Below, piece after piece: positions 42,404-50,855 of a DNA stretch of 64,000 nucleotides. A program made the position numbers and the translations under genes. Within the stretch, counting starts at the first letter, position 1. Every line of letters starts with the position of its first letter. Where the stretch lies: assembly GCA_963840835.1 (NCBI GenBank), contig CAWJAM010000014.1:186001-250000 (forward strand), written 5' to 3'. The notes below the pieces were generated by a model that did not search any database, was not told where the DNA came from, and was given only the letters and a program-made list of their open reading frames with translations. Origin of the DNA: Rubrobacter_D sp963840835 (lineage in GTDB: Bacteria > Actinomycetota > Rubrobacteria > Rubrobacterales > Rubrobacteraceae).

Positions 42404-44621
42404 GACCCGCACGAAGAAAGCGCCTGTGGCCCAGACCCTGCGCGTGTTGCTCATCGAGGACTCCGAGAACGACGCGGCTCTTCTTCTGCGGGAGCTCAGA
42501 CGCGGCGGATACCAGCCCCTCTTCGAGCGGGTCTATACCCCCGAAGACATGGAGAGGGTGCTGCGCGAAGCCGAAGCCCGGGGAGAGCCTTTCGAGATAG
42601 TGATCTCCGACTACTACATGCCCCGATTCGGGGCGCCGGAGGCCCTTGAGTTGCTGCGGGAGTTGGGCCAGGATGTGCCCTTCATCGTAGTCTCCGGCAA
42701 GGTAGGCGAGGAAGCGGCGGTGGAGGTGATGAAGGCCGGGGCCGACGACTACCTGACCAAGGAAAACATGAGCAGGCTCTGCCCCGCCATCGAGCGCGAG
42801 CTCAGGGAGGCGCGGGTAAGGAGGGAGGCTGAGAAGAAGATCAGGGAGACCGAGGCGCGTTACAGGACGCTCGTCGAGCAGATACCGGCCGTCACCTACG
42901 TGCAGGAGCCCATCGAGTCGGACAACCCGAAGGCCATCACGTTCATGAGCCCCCAGTACGAGGCCATGCTCGGCTACCCCGCACACGCGGAGATGATAGA
43001 TGAGAAACACTGGCTCAGGATTATCCACCCCGAAGACCGCGAGCGGGTGCTCGCCGAAGAGCTTCGGACCGACGAGACCGGCGAGCCCTACAGGGTAGAG
43101 TACCGCCTGATCGCCCGCGACGGGCACGTGGTGTGGGTGCGCGACGAGGCGACCCTCGTCAGGGACGAGGACAGCCGTCCTCTTTACTGGCTGGGCGTCC
43201 AGTACGACATCAGCGAGCAGAAGCGGACGGAGGAGGAGTTCAGGAGGAGCGAGGAGCGCTTCAGGGCGACCTTCGAGCAGGCCGCCGTTGGCATCTTGCA
43301 GGTCGGGCTCGACGGAGGGTGGCTGAGGTTCAACGACAAGTTCTGCGACATCGTCGGCTACGAGCGCGAGGAGCTTGGGGCGGCGAGCGTCTTCAGCCTC
43401 ATCTCCCCCGAAGACTTCGACAGGGACTTCGAGCGGGGCGTGAACATGCTCGCCGGGGAGCTCAGGGACTACACGGAGGAGAAACTCATCGTCGGCAAGG
43501 GCGGGAGGCGGGTCTGGATCAACCTGACCGTCTCCCTGGTGCACGACGAGTCGGACGAGCCCCGCTACTTCATCGCGGTCGTCGAGGACATCGGCAAACG
43601 CAAGCGGGCCGAGGAGGCCCTGATCATGAGCGAGGAGCGCTACCGCACGGTGGTCGAGCAGGCGGCGGAGAACATCTTCCTCGTGGACGCGCAGAGCAGG
43701 CGTGTGCTCGAGGCCAACGACGCCCTCCTCCACTCTTTGGGCTACACGGATGACGAGCTAAAGGGGATGTCGCTCTACGACATCGTGGCCCACGATCCAA
43801 AGAGCGTAGACCTCAACATCTGGCGCACGATGGAGCAAGGGACGGCGCACCTCGGCGAGAGGCAGTACCGTCGCAAGGATGGCTCGCTGGCAGACGTAGA
43901 GGTCAACGTTAGCGTCGTGCCTTACAACGGCGAGAGGGCCATGTGCGTCGTCGCCCACGACGTGACGGAGCGCAAGCAGACGGAGGCCATGTTAGAGGAG
44001 ATCAGGGAGGCGGAACGCAACAGAATAGCCAGGGAGCTTCACGACAGCACCCTCCAGGATATCGTCTACGCGCTGCAGGAGATACAGGTCATGCAGGTCG
44101 TCGCCGGGGACGACGGGGACCCCGCCCTGGAGGACGCGGCCGAGGCCCTCAGGCGCTCCGTAGAGGGGCTGCGCGGCGCCATCTTCGAGCTGCGCCTCAA
44201 AGATGCGCTCGACCGCTCGCTCGTCTCGTCGTTGGAGAACCTCGTGGATCTCAACCGGCGGATGTCCCGCGGGAGGTACGAGTTCGAGCTGATAGTAGGG
44301 GAGGACTTCCCGGCCAGGCTTCCCGACAAGACGGGCCAGGAGATCACGCGCCTCGTCCAGGAGGCGCTCACGAACGTCCGCCGCCACGCCGAGGCCGACC
44401 ACGCCAGGGTCGAGCTGGGACTCGACGGCGACCTCGCCTACCTCGAGGTTTCCGACGACGGCCGTGGGTTCGACGTGGAGAGGGCCAGGACCGGGATAGG
44501 CCGGCAGTCCATGAACCACCGCGCGCTGGAGCTCGGCGGACGGCTCGGCGTGCACAGCGCGCCGGGTGAGGGGACACGGGTGCGCTTCTCGATACCCCTC
44601 TCCCGCCTTCTCGAGGAGTAG
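42396..44621 (+). CDS. Hybrid histidine kinase: receiver, three PAS domains, NarL-type kinase core
   Basis: A TTG start overlaps the previous gene and follows GAAGAAGG. The 741-aa soluble protein has an N-terminal receiver (LLIEDSENDAAL, VISDYYMP, IVVSGK, and K in YLTKENM), then three PAS/PAC units (about 150-290, 290-410, 410-530), then a HisKA_3 dimerisation domain with the His in RIARELHDSTLQDI and a HATPase (EALTNVRRHAEA, DDGRGF). The layout suggests that phosphate from the upstream CHASE kinase could reach the receiver and modulate the second kinase, which in turn would drive the NarL-type regulator downstream. That order is inference. Confidence 0.92.
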   Translation: MRETRTKKAPVAQTLRVLLIEDSENDAALLLRELRRGGYQPLFERVYTPEDMERVLREAEARGEPFEIVISDYYMPRFGAPEALELLRELGQDVPFIVVSGKVGEEAAVEVMKAGADDYLTKENMSRLCPAIERELREARVRREAEKKIRETEARYRTLVEQIPAVTYVQEPIESDNPKAITFMSPQYEAMLGYPAHAEMIDEKHWLRIIHPEDRERVLAEELRTDETGEPYRVEYRLIARDGHVVWVRDEATLVRDEDSRPLYWLGVQYDISEQKRTEEEFRRSEERFRATFEQAAVGILQVGLDGGWLRFNDKFCDIVGYEREELGAASVFSLISPEDFDRDFERGVNMLAGELRDYTEEKLIVGKGGRRVWINLTVSLVHDESDEPRYFIAVVEDIGKRKRAEEALIMSEERYRTVVEQAAENIFLVDAQSRRVLEANDALLHSLGYTDDELKGMSLYDIVAHDPKSVDLNIWRTMEQGTAHLGERQYRRKDGSLADVEVNVSVVPYNGERAMCVVAHDVTERKQTEAMLEEIREAERNRIARELHDSTLQDIVYALQEIQVMQVVAGDDGDPALEDAAEALRRSVEGLRGAIFELRLKDALDRSLVSSLENLVDLNRRMSRGRYEFELIVGEDFPARLPDKTGQEITRLVQEALTNVRRHAEADHARVELGLDGDLAYLEVSDDGRGFDVERARTGIGRQSMNHRALELGGRLGVHSAPGEGTRVRFSIPLSRLLEE

Positions 44622-44675
44622 CCGGCCCGCGCCTGACCCCTCCCGGGCTAAGATAAGATAGGTGCGTAGTCGCGG

Positions 44676-45386
44676 TTGGACGCAAGGGAAAGAAGGGTGA
44701 CTGTCATAGAGAACCACACGCAAGAGTATTCGACCCGGATACTGCTCGTCGAGGACCATGCGTCTTTTCGTCAGGCCCTGGTCTTCATGTTCGAGCGGGA
44801 GGGGGAGTTCGTCGTGGCCGGCCAGGCCGGGTCGCTGGCCGAGGCGCATGCGTTCTTGCGCAAGGTGCCAGACGGGGTCGATGTCGCCGTCGTTGACCTC
44901 GCGCTGCCGGACGGGGATGGGTTCGGGCTGATAGAGGATCTATCCTCCCGCCCCGGCGTGATGACGTTGGTCCTGAGCGCCAGCCTGGAGCCGGCCAGGT
45001 TCGCCCGGGCCGTCGAGGCCGGCGCCTCAGGGGTGCTGCATAAGTCCGCCGCGATAGGCGAGATCGTAGACGCCGTGCGGCGCCTGAAGTCGGGGGAGGC
45101 GCTGCTCTCGCCGGCCGAGGTTATAGATATGCTGCGCATGGTGAACCGCAGGCGCCAGGAGGAGTACGAAGCCTGGAGGGCCATAGAGAAGCTCACCCCC
45201 CGCGAGAGACAGGTGCTTCAGGCCCTCGCCGAGGGCCTCGACAGCAGGGACATCGCCGAGAAGCTGCACATCACCGTTGAGACGGAACGCACCCACATGG
45301 TCAACATCCTGGGCAAGCTGGGCGTCCACTCCAGGCTGCAGGCCCTGGTGTTCGCCGCCCGCCACGGCCTCGTCGAGATCCGGTAG
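44676..45386 (+). CDS. NarL/FixJ-family response regulator
   Basis: This 236-aa protein has a receiver (LLVEDHASFRQAL, phospho-acceptor in AVVDLALPDGDG, Ser in LVLSAS, Lys in GVLHKSA) and a LuxR-type HTH (LTPRERQVLQALAEGLDSRDIAEKL, about 168-230). It is the natural partner of the HisKA_3 kinase just upstream. The start is TTG 44676; GTG 44697, after AAGGGAAAGAAGG, would also fit. It is paralogous to the stand-alone receiver at 29973. Confidence 0.93.
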   Translation: MDARERRVTVIENHTQEYSTRILLVEDHASFRQALVFMFEREGEFVVAGQAGSLAEAHAFLRKVPDGVDVAVVDLALPDGDGFGLIEDLSSRPGVMTLVLSASLEPARFARAVEAGASGVLHKSAAIGEIVDAVRRLKSGEALLSPAEVIDMLRMVNRRRQEEYEAWRAIEKLTPRERQVLQALAEGLDSRDIAEKLHITVETERTHMVNILGKLGVHSRLQALVFAARHGLVEIR

Positions 45387-45512
45387 CCGCCAGTGCTCCG
45401 CCCGTGGCACCATCTTGGGTCTTCGTTGCGGACGCCGTTACCCCGACGATTCGTGGGATGCACCGTGCTAGAATCGGGGCGGTTCGCGCCGACGACCGCG
45501 GAGTCTGGTTCC

Positions 45513-45944
45513 ATGCACGAAGCTACCCGAGGAGGCACGGACTTCTTGCCGAAGCCGCCCGATAATCGCCCCGAAGCCCCCGTAGAGGGAGCGGCCCGTC
45601 GCCGGTGGGGAAGGCCGCGGGTCTTGATGGCCAACGAGCCCCGCGCCTACCGCGAGGGCATAGCGGCGGTCATCGGCCAGCTGCGCCCCGAGGTCGAGGT
45701 AAAGACTGTGGAGCCGGGCGACCTCGACTCCTCCATAGAGCGCCTCTCCCCCGACATGGTCATCTGCAGCAAGGCCACGGACGCGCTGAAGGGCGGGGTG
45801 AGGGTCTGGGTGGAGCTCTACCCGGACAACGACGCGCTGTCGGTGGCGTACATCGGCGGAAGGCGCATGGAGTACGCGGAGATACAGCTCTCCGACCTGC
45901 TCTCCATCGTGGACAAGGCCGAGGAGTTGGCGGGGACGAACTAG
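45513..45944 (+). CDS. Degenerate receiver-like protein 1
   Basis: The start is set at ATG 45513; a TAGAAT box at 45469 argues against longer forms. The 143-aa product has a Pro/Arg-rich leader of about 35 residues and then a receiver-like fold: RVLMANEPRAYREGIAAVIGQL (the acidic pair is replaced by Asn-Glu) and LSPDMVICSKATD (the phospho-acceptor Asp is replaced). The C-terminal half holds VRVWVELYPDNDALSVAYIGG and IQLSDLLSIVDKA. It is 35-40% similar by eye to the next gene. It probably binds partner proteins without being phosphorylated. Confidence 0.72.
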   Translation: MHEATRGGTDFLPKPPDNRPEAPVEGAARRRWGRPRVLMANEPRAYREGIAAVIGQLRPEVEVKTVEPGDLDSSIERLSPDMVICSKATDALKGGVRVWVELYPDNDALSVAYIGGRRMEYAEIQLSDLLSIVDKAEELAGTN

Positions 45945-46015
45945 CCCAACGGGGCTAGGAAAAGATCCCCCGTTTTCGTGATGCCCGAGATCCCCGAAGC
46001 GGCCAACATCCACGT

Positions 46016-46336
46016 ATGGGCGCAAGACGCATTCTCGTGGCCAACGAACTCGCCTCGTACCGCCAGACGATCGCGCTGGTCATCAGGGACCTGCATCCGG
46101 ACGTCGAGGTGTTCGAGGCCGAGTCGGAGGTCCTGGACCGGGAGGTCTTCCGCCTCGGCCCCGACCTGGTGATCTGCAGCCGCGTGACCTGCACGGTCAG
46201 GCAGAGGGTCGCAAACTGGGTCGAGCTCTACCCCGAAAACAAGCCCTACTCGACCTTCTGCGTCGGCGGGGAACGCAGGACGCTCGAGGACGTCCAGCTC
46301 TCTGACATCCTCTCCTTGTGCGCTAGTCCTCCGTAG
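46016..46336 (+). CDS. Degenerate receiver-like protein 2
   Basis: This 106-aa protein is a shorter paralogue of the preceding one: RILVANELASYRQTIALVI, LGPDLVICSRVT, VANWVELYPENKPYSTFCVGG and VQLSDILSLC match block for block. Again no phosphorylatable Asp. It lacks the Pro-rich leader. Its last 14 bases overlap the end of a convergent gene. The pair probably arose by tandem duplication and belongs with the kinase cluster upstream. Confidence 0.72.
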   Translation: MGARRILVANELASYRQTIALVIRDLHPDVEVFEAESEVLDREVFRLGPDLVICSRVTCTVRQRVANWVELYPENKPYSTFCVGGERRTLEDVQLSDILSLCASPP

Positions 46337-47012
46337 AGAGCTCCCTGAGCAACGCCTTCAGCCGCGGGGCGAGGTCCTCGATCTCGTCGGCCGTGCACCT
46401 CACCTGGACGTGGATGCTTACCGAAGGACGCGTTCCCTCCCGTGTATCCGCGGGAACGTCCATGGTCGCAGAGACCACCGCCTCACCGGTCCCGCTCTCG
46501 GGGGCGGGGTCCCTCTGTTGTTCGTCGAAGGTGGCGACCAGCTCCCCCGCCTCCTCCCTCAGCATACCCGCGGCCTTCAGTATCTCCACGATGGCGCCGG
46601 CGCCGTTCATCACGGGTTTGTTGCGCGGCTGACCGGCGGCGTGCGCTATATAGGCCTGGACGGTCGGGTAGAGCATCCCCTCGCGCAGCTTCACCGCCGA
46701 GACCACGTTCTGCAAGAACTCACTGGCCGATACTATCGCGCGCCAGTTGCCCCGGATCTCCGTCCGGTCCTTACGCGCGAGCGCCACGGCCAGCGTGCGC
46801 CCGCGGCGTGTGATCTGCTTCTTGTCCTCCCCCTGCAAGACCCCGATCTCGGCGAGGAAGGCGTTGTTGCGGCTGACGCTCGACTGGTGTACCGAGTCCA
46901 GCCTGCCCACGTCCCCAGTCCCCGCCGACTCGTCGCGGGTCCCGTAAGCCACGATGATGTTGACCAGCTCCTCGTAGGAAGAGCCGGGAAGCCGAAACTC
47001 CCTCTCCGCCAC
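46323..47012 (-). CDS. Hypothetical protein with predicted winged-helix N-terminus
   Basis: This 229-aa cytoplasmic protein has an N-terminal region of about 80 residues (SSYEELVNIIVAYGTRDESA, VSRNNAFLAEIGVLQGEDKK, ITRRGRTLAVAL) with the look of a winged helix, a middle helical region (ASEFLQNVVSAVKLREGML) of similar type, and a C-terminal beta-rich part (SVSIHVQVRCTADEIEDLAPRLK). I recognise no named family. It converges on the receiver-like gene. A DNA- or RNA-binding role is plausible but unproven. Confidence 0.7.
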   Translation of the reverse strand: MAEREFRLPGSSYEELVNIIVAYGTRDESAGTGDVGRLDSVHQSSVSRNNAFLAEIGVLQGEDKKQITRRGRTLAVALARKDRTEIRGNWRAIVSASEFLQNVVSAVKLREGMLYPTVQAYIAHAAGQPRNKPVMNGAGAIVEILKAAGMLREEAGELVATFDEQQRDPAPESGTGEAVVSATMDVPADTREGTRPSVSIHVQVRCTADEIEDLAPRLKALLRELSTED

Positions 47013-47082
47013 CCCGAGACCTCCTCCCCCACAATGTTTTCCACAACAGTCACGCCATTATAGAGCACGGTGCTTCGCACCT

Positions 47083-47114
47083 TTCAGCATTTCAGCACTT
47101 CAGCATTTCAGCAG
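47083..47114 (+). repeat. TTCAGCAN octamer array
   Basis: Four consecutive octamers (TTCAGCAT, TTCAGCAC, TTCAGCAT, TTCAGCAG). An inverted partner lies at 47206-47233. No gene is visible between them. Confidence 0.8.
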
Positions 47115-47205
47115 GTGTGGACGCACCGACCACCGTCCGAAAGAAGTGGCTCCTTCCGTCCAGTATCCGCCTCGCGAGCGCAAGCGACGCCGTTCGAAGA
47201 GAAAG

Positions 47206-47233
47206 CTGACTAGCTGAAATGCTGAAGTGCTGG
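47206..47233 (-). repeat. TTCAGCAN octamer array, inverted partner
   Basis: CTGACTAGCTGAAATGCTGA then AGTGCTGG: the complement of the 47083 array. Just beyond it is GGCC-GAA-GGCC followed by GTGCT, a member of the GAA-loop hairpin family. Confidence 0.7.
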
Positions 47234-47263
47234 CACGTGGAGGCCGAAGGCCGGAGCGTGCTC

Positions 47264-48529
47264 TCAGGCGATGAATCGCCAGCTTACGAAGAGGGCGCAC
47301 AGTAGCAGGGACGCAAGGGCGCTGAGGACCAGCCATCCTCCGAAGAGTAGTTTGTTTCTGAGAAGGAGGCCGAGCACGATAAAGATGGGGAACGCGACGA
47401 GCACGTAGCGTGGGGTGCCCATCAGCGGACTTTGCGGTGTCCCGAAGAGCGTGGCCGGGGCGATGAGCAAGAGACCGTAGAGGGTGAGCGAGGGGGGCAG
47501 GTCTCTGGAGCCCGCGATCAACACGACCACGGCGAAGACGAAGAACGCGAGGTTGAAGAAGTTGACGGCCCCGGCGAGGTGGTTCGCCAGGTTACCCGGG
47601 GTGGGGTCGGCCCAGAGGCCTGAGTCCAGGAGCCTGCCTACCCCCTCGACGGCCGACGCCCACGCCCGGCCCACGGTGGCGAGTGGCCCCGTGGCCTGCC
47701 TTCCCCAGTCTCTCTGCGCGGAGTAGAAGAGGAAGGGGTCCCCGAAACGCAACCACAAATACCCCATGTACGCGAAGAGACCCACAGGGACCAAAGCCAG
47801 GTACGCCCCCCGCCACCTCTCGCGCCCGGCTTCCAGGCCCCCGCCCTTGATCCACTCCAAGAAGAGCGGCACGAGCAGAAATACCCCCACATTGCGCGTA
47901 GCCGAGGCAAACCCAGCCAAAACGCATGCCAACAACAGATCCTTCCTCACCCTCATCGCCCACAAAGACCCAGCAGAGAGCGCCAAGAACAGGCTCTCGG
48001 TGTAGGCCGCGTTAAGGAAGAAGGTCGTGGGGAACAGAGCGAGGCAAAGGACCGTGCCCCTAGCCACCCGCTCTCCCCAGCCCTCAAGGGCTATTTGGAA
48101 GAGGAAGTAGAGGGCGAAGGGCAAGAAAAGGAGTGAGAGCAAGGGAGCCCACACAGAGAGGGTCTCTAAGGAGACGGGGCCGCCGAAGAGCTCGGCGAAG
48201 GACCTCACCAGGAGCGGGTACATGGGGAAGAAGGCCGGGGAGACGTCGGCTGGGGGGTTGAGGTACCCGCCCAGGGCCAGCGTCACGTAGTGCTCCCCGT
48301 CCCAGTGCGACCAGATGTTCATGCTCCCTGATGGCACATCCAGGGTCACCCTCTGGAAGGCCGAGGTCGGGACGACCCTGGCGAGGATGGGGCCACAGAC
48401 CAGGTACAGGAGGCGGCTCGCGGCGTAGACTGCGAGCACGAAGCCCAGACCTGAACCCTTGCCGGGTTCTCTCTCGTCCAAGGTCAGCGGTCTGAAGCCT
48501 GGGATATCGAACCGACCCTTGCGCACCAT
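47264..48529 (-). CDS. PIG-V-like mannosyltransferase, GT-C membrane glycosyltransferase
   Basis: This 421-aa polytopic protein has about ten transmembrane segments. Early on, after the first segment, lies the catalytic-loop signature SHWDGEHYVTLALGGY, followed by PAFFPMYPLLVR, both typical of the PIG-V family, which uses a polyprenyl-phosphate mannose donor on the outer face of the membrane. The acidic residues of WDGEHY are the likely catalytic site. It starts the surface-glycan island and runs in the same direction as the next large membrane gene, 33 bases apart. Confidence 0.85.
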   Translation of the reverse strand: MVRKGRFDIPGFRPLTLDEREPGKGSGLGFVLAVYAASRLLYLVCGPILARVVPTSAFQRVTLDVPSGSMNIWSHWDGEHYVTLALGGYLNPPADVSPAFFPMYPLLVRSFAELFGGPVSLETLSVWAPLLSLLFLPFALYFLFQIALEGWGERVARGTVLCLALFPTTFFLNAAYTESLFLALSAGSLWAMRVRKDLLLACVLAGFASATRNVGVFLLVPLFLEWIKGGGLEAGRERWRGAYLALVPVGLFAYMGYLWLRFGDPFLFYSAQRDWGRQATGPLATVGRAWASAVEGVGRLLDSGLWADPTPGNLANHLAGAVNFFNLAFFVFAVVVLIAGSRDLPPSLTLYGLLLIAPATLFGTPQSPLMGTPRYVLVAFPIFIVLGLLLRNKLLFGGWLVLSALASLLLCALFVSWRFIA

Positions 48530-48562
48530 CGAGATCCGGTCAACGTTGCGGCCCCGTGGTCG

Positions 48563-50635
48563 CTAGCTTTTCCGGGGCGCGAAGATGATGACGCCGTCGT
48601 TCTCGAAGACCGTTGTGTAGAGGTTCTCGTGGGTCGCGTAGCGGTGCCAGTCCGCGTCAGGGGAGAGTTTGTGGAATACGACGTAGCGGACGTCGTTCTT
48701 CTCGATGAGCCGCGCGGTGCGATCTCCCGTCGGGTTCTTTAGCATCCACAGCGCGTCCCACAGCGGGTCTGCCCCGAAGGGCGGGAGGTCCCTCGCACGC
48801 TCTATCCTGGCCGCGTCGTAGGACTGCATCCTCGTGTACCCACCCATCGCGAGCATGGCGCGGCTTGGGACGTAGTCCAGGTAGGGGGTCGCGACTATGC
48901 TCCCGCCGGCATTGTGCTCCTCTAGCCACGCCCCGGCGGCGACGACCTCGGCGGGGGCCGGCCTGTCCTTGAGGCGCGTGCTCGGCCCAGCGGCCTCCTC
49001 CAGGCTCAGCACGGACTGCGCGCCCACGAGGGTCATAGAGAAGACGACCGCGAGCGCTGCCGCCGCTGTGAGGGTGGCGCGTCCGTTCGGCTGGAGCGAG
49101 AGGGGTGTCCGCAGCAGGGTGACGAGGGCCAGGGCCGCGAGCAGCGCCAGCGGCACGCCGAGGTCGCGCTCGAAGCGGTCGGGGAAGCCGCTGTAGGAGG
49201 TCAGGCTGCCGAAGAACAGCAGCAGGGTCCACACCAGCAGGGTCAGGCGCGCCAGGAGATCTGGCGTCCCCTTCACATTCTTGCCAGCGAGCAAGAACGC
49301 GAGGCCAAGCAGGCCGAGCCAGAGAACGGGGTGCGAGAGGGTCATCAGGAAGTGTCCAGGGCCGTTCGCCGGCTTGGTCCCAATCGCCATCACCACCGCC
49401 TCCCCGCCCCTCCCCGTCTCAGGCCCGCCGAGCATCCCCGCCACCAGGCTCGGCAGGTCGTAGGTGTCCCAGGCGTAGAGCACGGAGAAGATGCCGAGCA
49501 GGGCGAGCGAGAGCGTGAGGTAGACGCCTTTTCTGCGGTCGTGCAGGAGCAGGTAGGGCAGAAAGAGTACGCACACCGCCCCGAGGAGTACGGCGAGGCT
49601 GTAGCCCGCTATCTGGTGGTAGAGCACCGTCGAGGAGCCGAGCAAGGCCAGCAGCAGCCCGCCGCGGGCCGAGGGCGAGGCGTACATCCCGAGCAGGGCG
49701 GCCACGGCCAGCACGATCAGGAAGTACTCGCCGATGAAGTTCGGCAGCCGGGCCTCCTCGAACTGCAAGTACGTGCTGCCGAGGAGCAACCCTGAGGTGA
49801 GGGCGGCCACCACCCCGTACTCCCAGCCCCACAGGCGTCTCGCCAGCGCGTAACAGGCCAGCGCGCACAGCAGCGGGAGCGTGGGGGCGAGCAGAGGGAA
49901 GACCGCCAGCGGCTCGAAGCCGCTGAAGCGCGAGATCATGGCCGTAAGGAGGTGAAACCCAGGCGGGTACAGCATGAACGACTCGTTGGATCCTTCCCTC
50001 ATCATCATGCCGGCCATCACGGCATGCTCGTAGCGGTCAATCCCCCTTGGATAGGGCCAGCCGTCCGCGACGGGACCGAGGTAGCCGCGCGCGAGCACGA
50101 GCACGGACACCACAGAGAGCAGCCCGTAGCGGAGGGCCGCTGGGGCGGGCCTCGTGCCTTCGGGAGGCTCCGCCCCACCCCCGCGTTGCGTCCACAGGTA
50201 GGCTCCCCCCGCGGTGAGCACGAGGACGGCTATCGGGATCATGAACCAATCGCCCGGCGCCAGGCCCAAAAACATCACCAGTGCCAGCGCGAGGGCTCCG
50301 GCGAGGGGTACGAGCGTGGGGAGGCTGGGGGGCGATGGCGCTCTGGAGAGCGGTTCCCCCGGTCCTTTGGCCGGCCCGAACAGCAGGTAGGTTGCCAGCC
50401 CCGCCAGGCAGACCAGCGCCGCCGAGGTGGCACTCACGGCGAAGGTGACGCCCGTCGCGAAGAGGTAGGTCTGAGCGAGCGCGACGGTGGGTACCAGCGT
50501 AATAGAGAGCGCCACGGTGTAGGCGAGCCGCTCGGCGAGGTCCCCTGATGCCAGCAGGCATCCCGTCCAGAACCACCCGGGCAGGACACAGATCAGGAAC
50601 GCCGCGGGGAGGATCTGTAGCAGGTCGAGGATCAA
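48563..50635 (-). CDS. Large polytopic membrane protein, probable GT-C glycosyltransferase
   Basis: A TTG start encodes 690 residues with about 15 transmembrane segments and a C-terminal extracytoplasmic domain of about 150 residues (from LSLEEAAGPSTRLKD to FENDGVIIFAPRKS). Layout, with an acidic first loop region (GIDRYEHAVMAGMMMREGSN) and a soluble tail, resembles actinobacterial GT-C enzymes and DUF6541-type proteins. The Tyr-Glu-His in that loop may be catalytic. It probably forms an operon with the PIG-V gene. The exact donor and acceptor are unknown. Confidence 0.78.
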   Translation of the reverse strand: MILDLLQILPAAFLICVLPGWFWTGCLLASGDLAERLAYTVALSITLVPTVALAQTYLFATGVTFAVSATSAALVCLAGLATYLLFGPAKGPGEPLSRAPSPPSLPTLVPLAGALALALVMFLGLAPGDWFMIPIAVLVLTAGGAYLWTQRGGGAEPPEGTRPAPAALRYGLLSVVSVLVLARGYLGPVADGWPYPRGIDRYEHAVMAGMMMREGSNESFMLYPPGFHLLTAMISRFSGFEPLAVFPLLAPTLPLLCALACYALARRLWGWEYGVVAALTSGLLLGSTYLQFEEARLPNFIGEYFLIVLAVAALLGMYASPSARGGLLLALLGSSTVLYHQIAGYSLAVLLGAVCVLFLPYLLLHDRRKGVYLTLSLALLGIFSVLYAWDTYDLPSLVAGMLGGPETGRGGEAVVMAIGTKPANGPGHFLMTLSHPVLWLGLLGLAFLLAGKNVKGTPDLLARLTLLVWTLLLFFGSLTSYSGFPDRFERDLGVPLALLAALALVTLLRTPLSLQPNGRATLTAAAALAVVFSMTLVGAQSVLSLEEAAGPSTRLKDRPAPAEVVAAGAWLEEHNAGGSIVATPYLDYVPSRAMLAMGGYTRMQSYDAARIERARDLPPFGADPLWDALWMLKNPTGDRTARLIEKNDVRYVVFHKLSPDADWHRYATHENLYTTVFENDGVIIFAPRKS

Positions 50636-50855
50636 GCGCCGCCCCGCCGGAACCGGACCCCGGCGGCCCGCTCTCCCCGCCGCGCCGGTACTCTGAAAGT
50701 GGACTCGTTCATCGCGGGAATGTATAACACTTAACCTGAACGAAACACAGACCAGGAAGGCCGAGTGACTCGAAGCAGCTTGTAAGGACCCTTTCCAGGG
50801 TATAGCCAGGGCGAGCCCCGACGGCGTTCTGTACGGCGATACGAACGCGAAGGCA

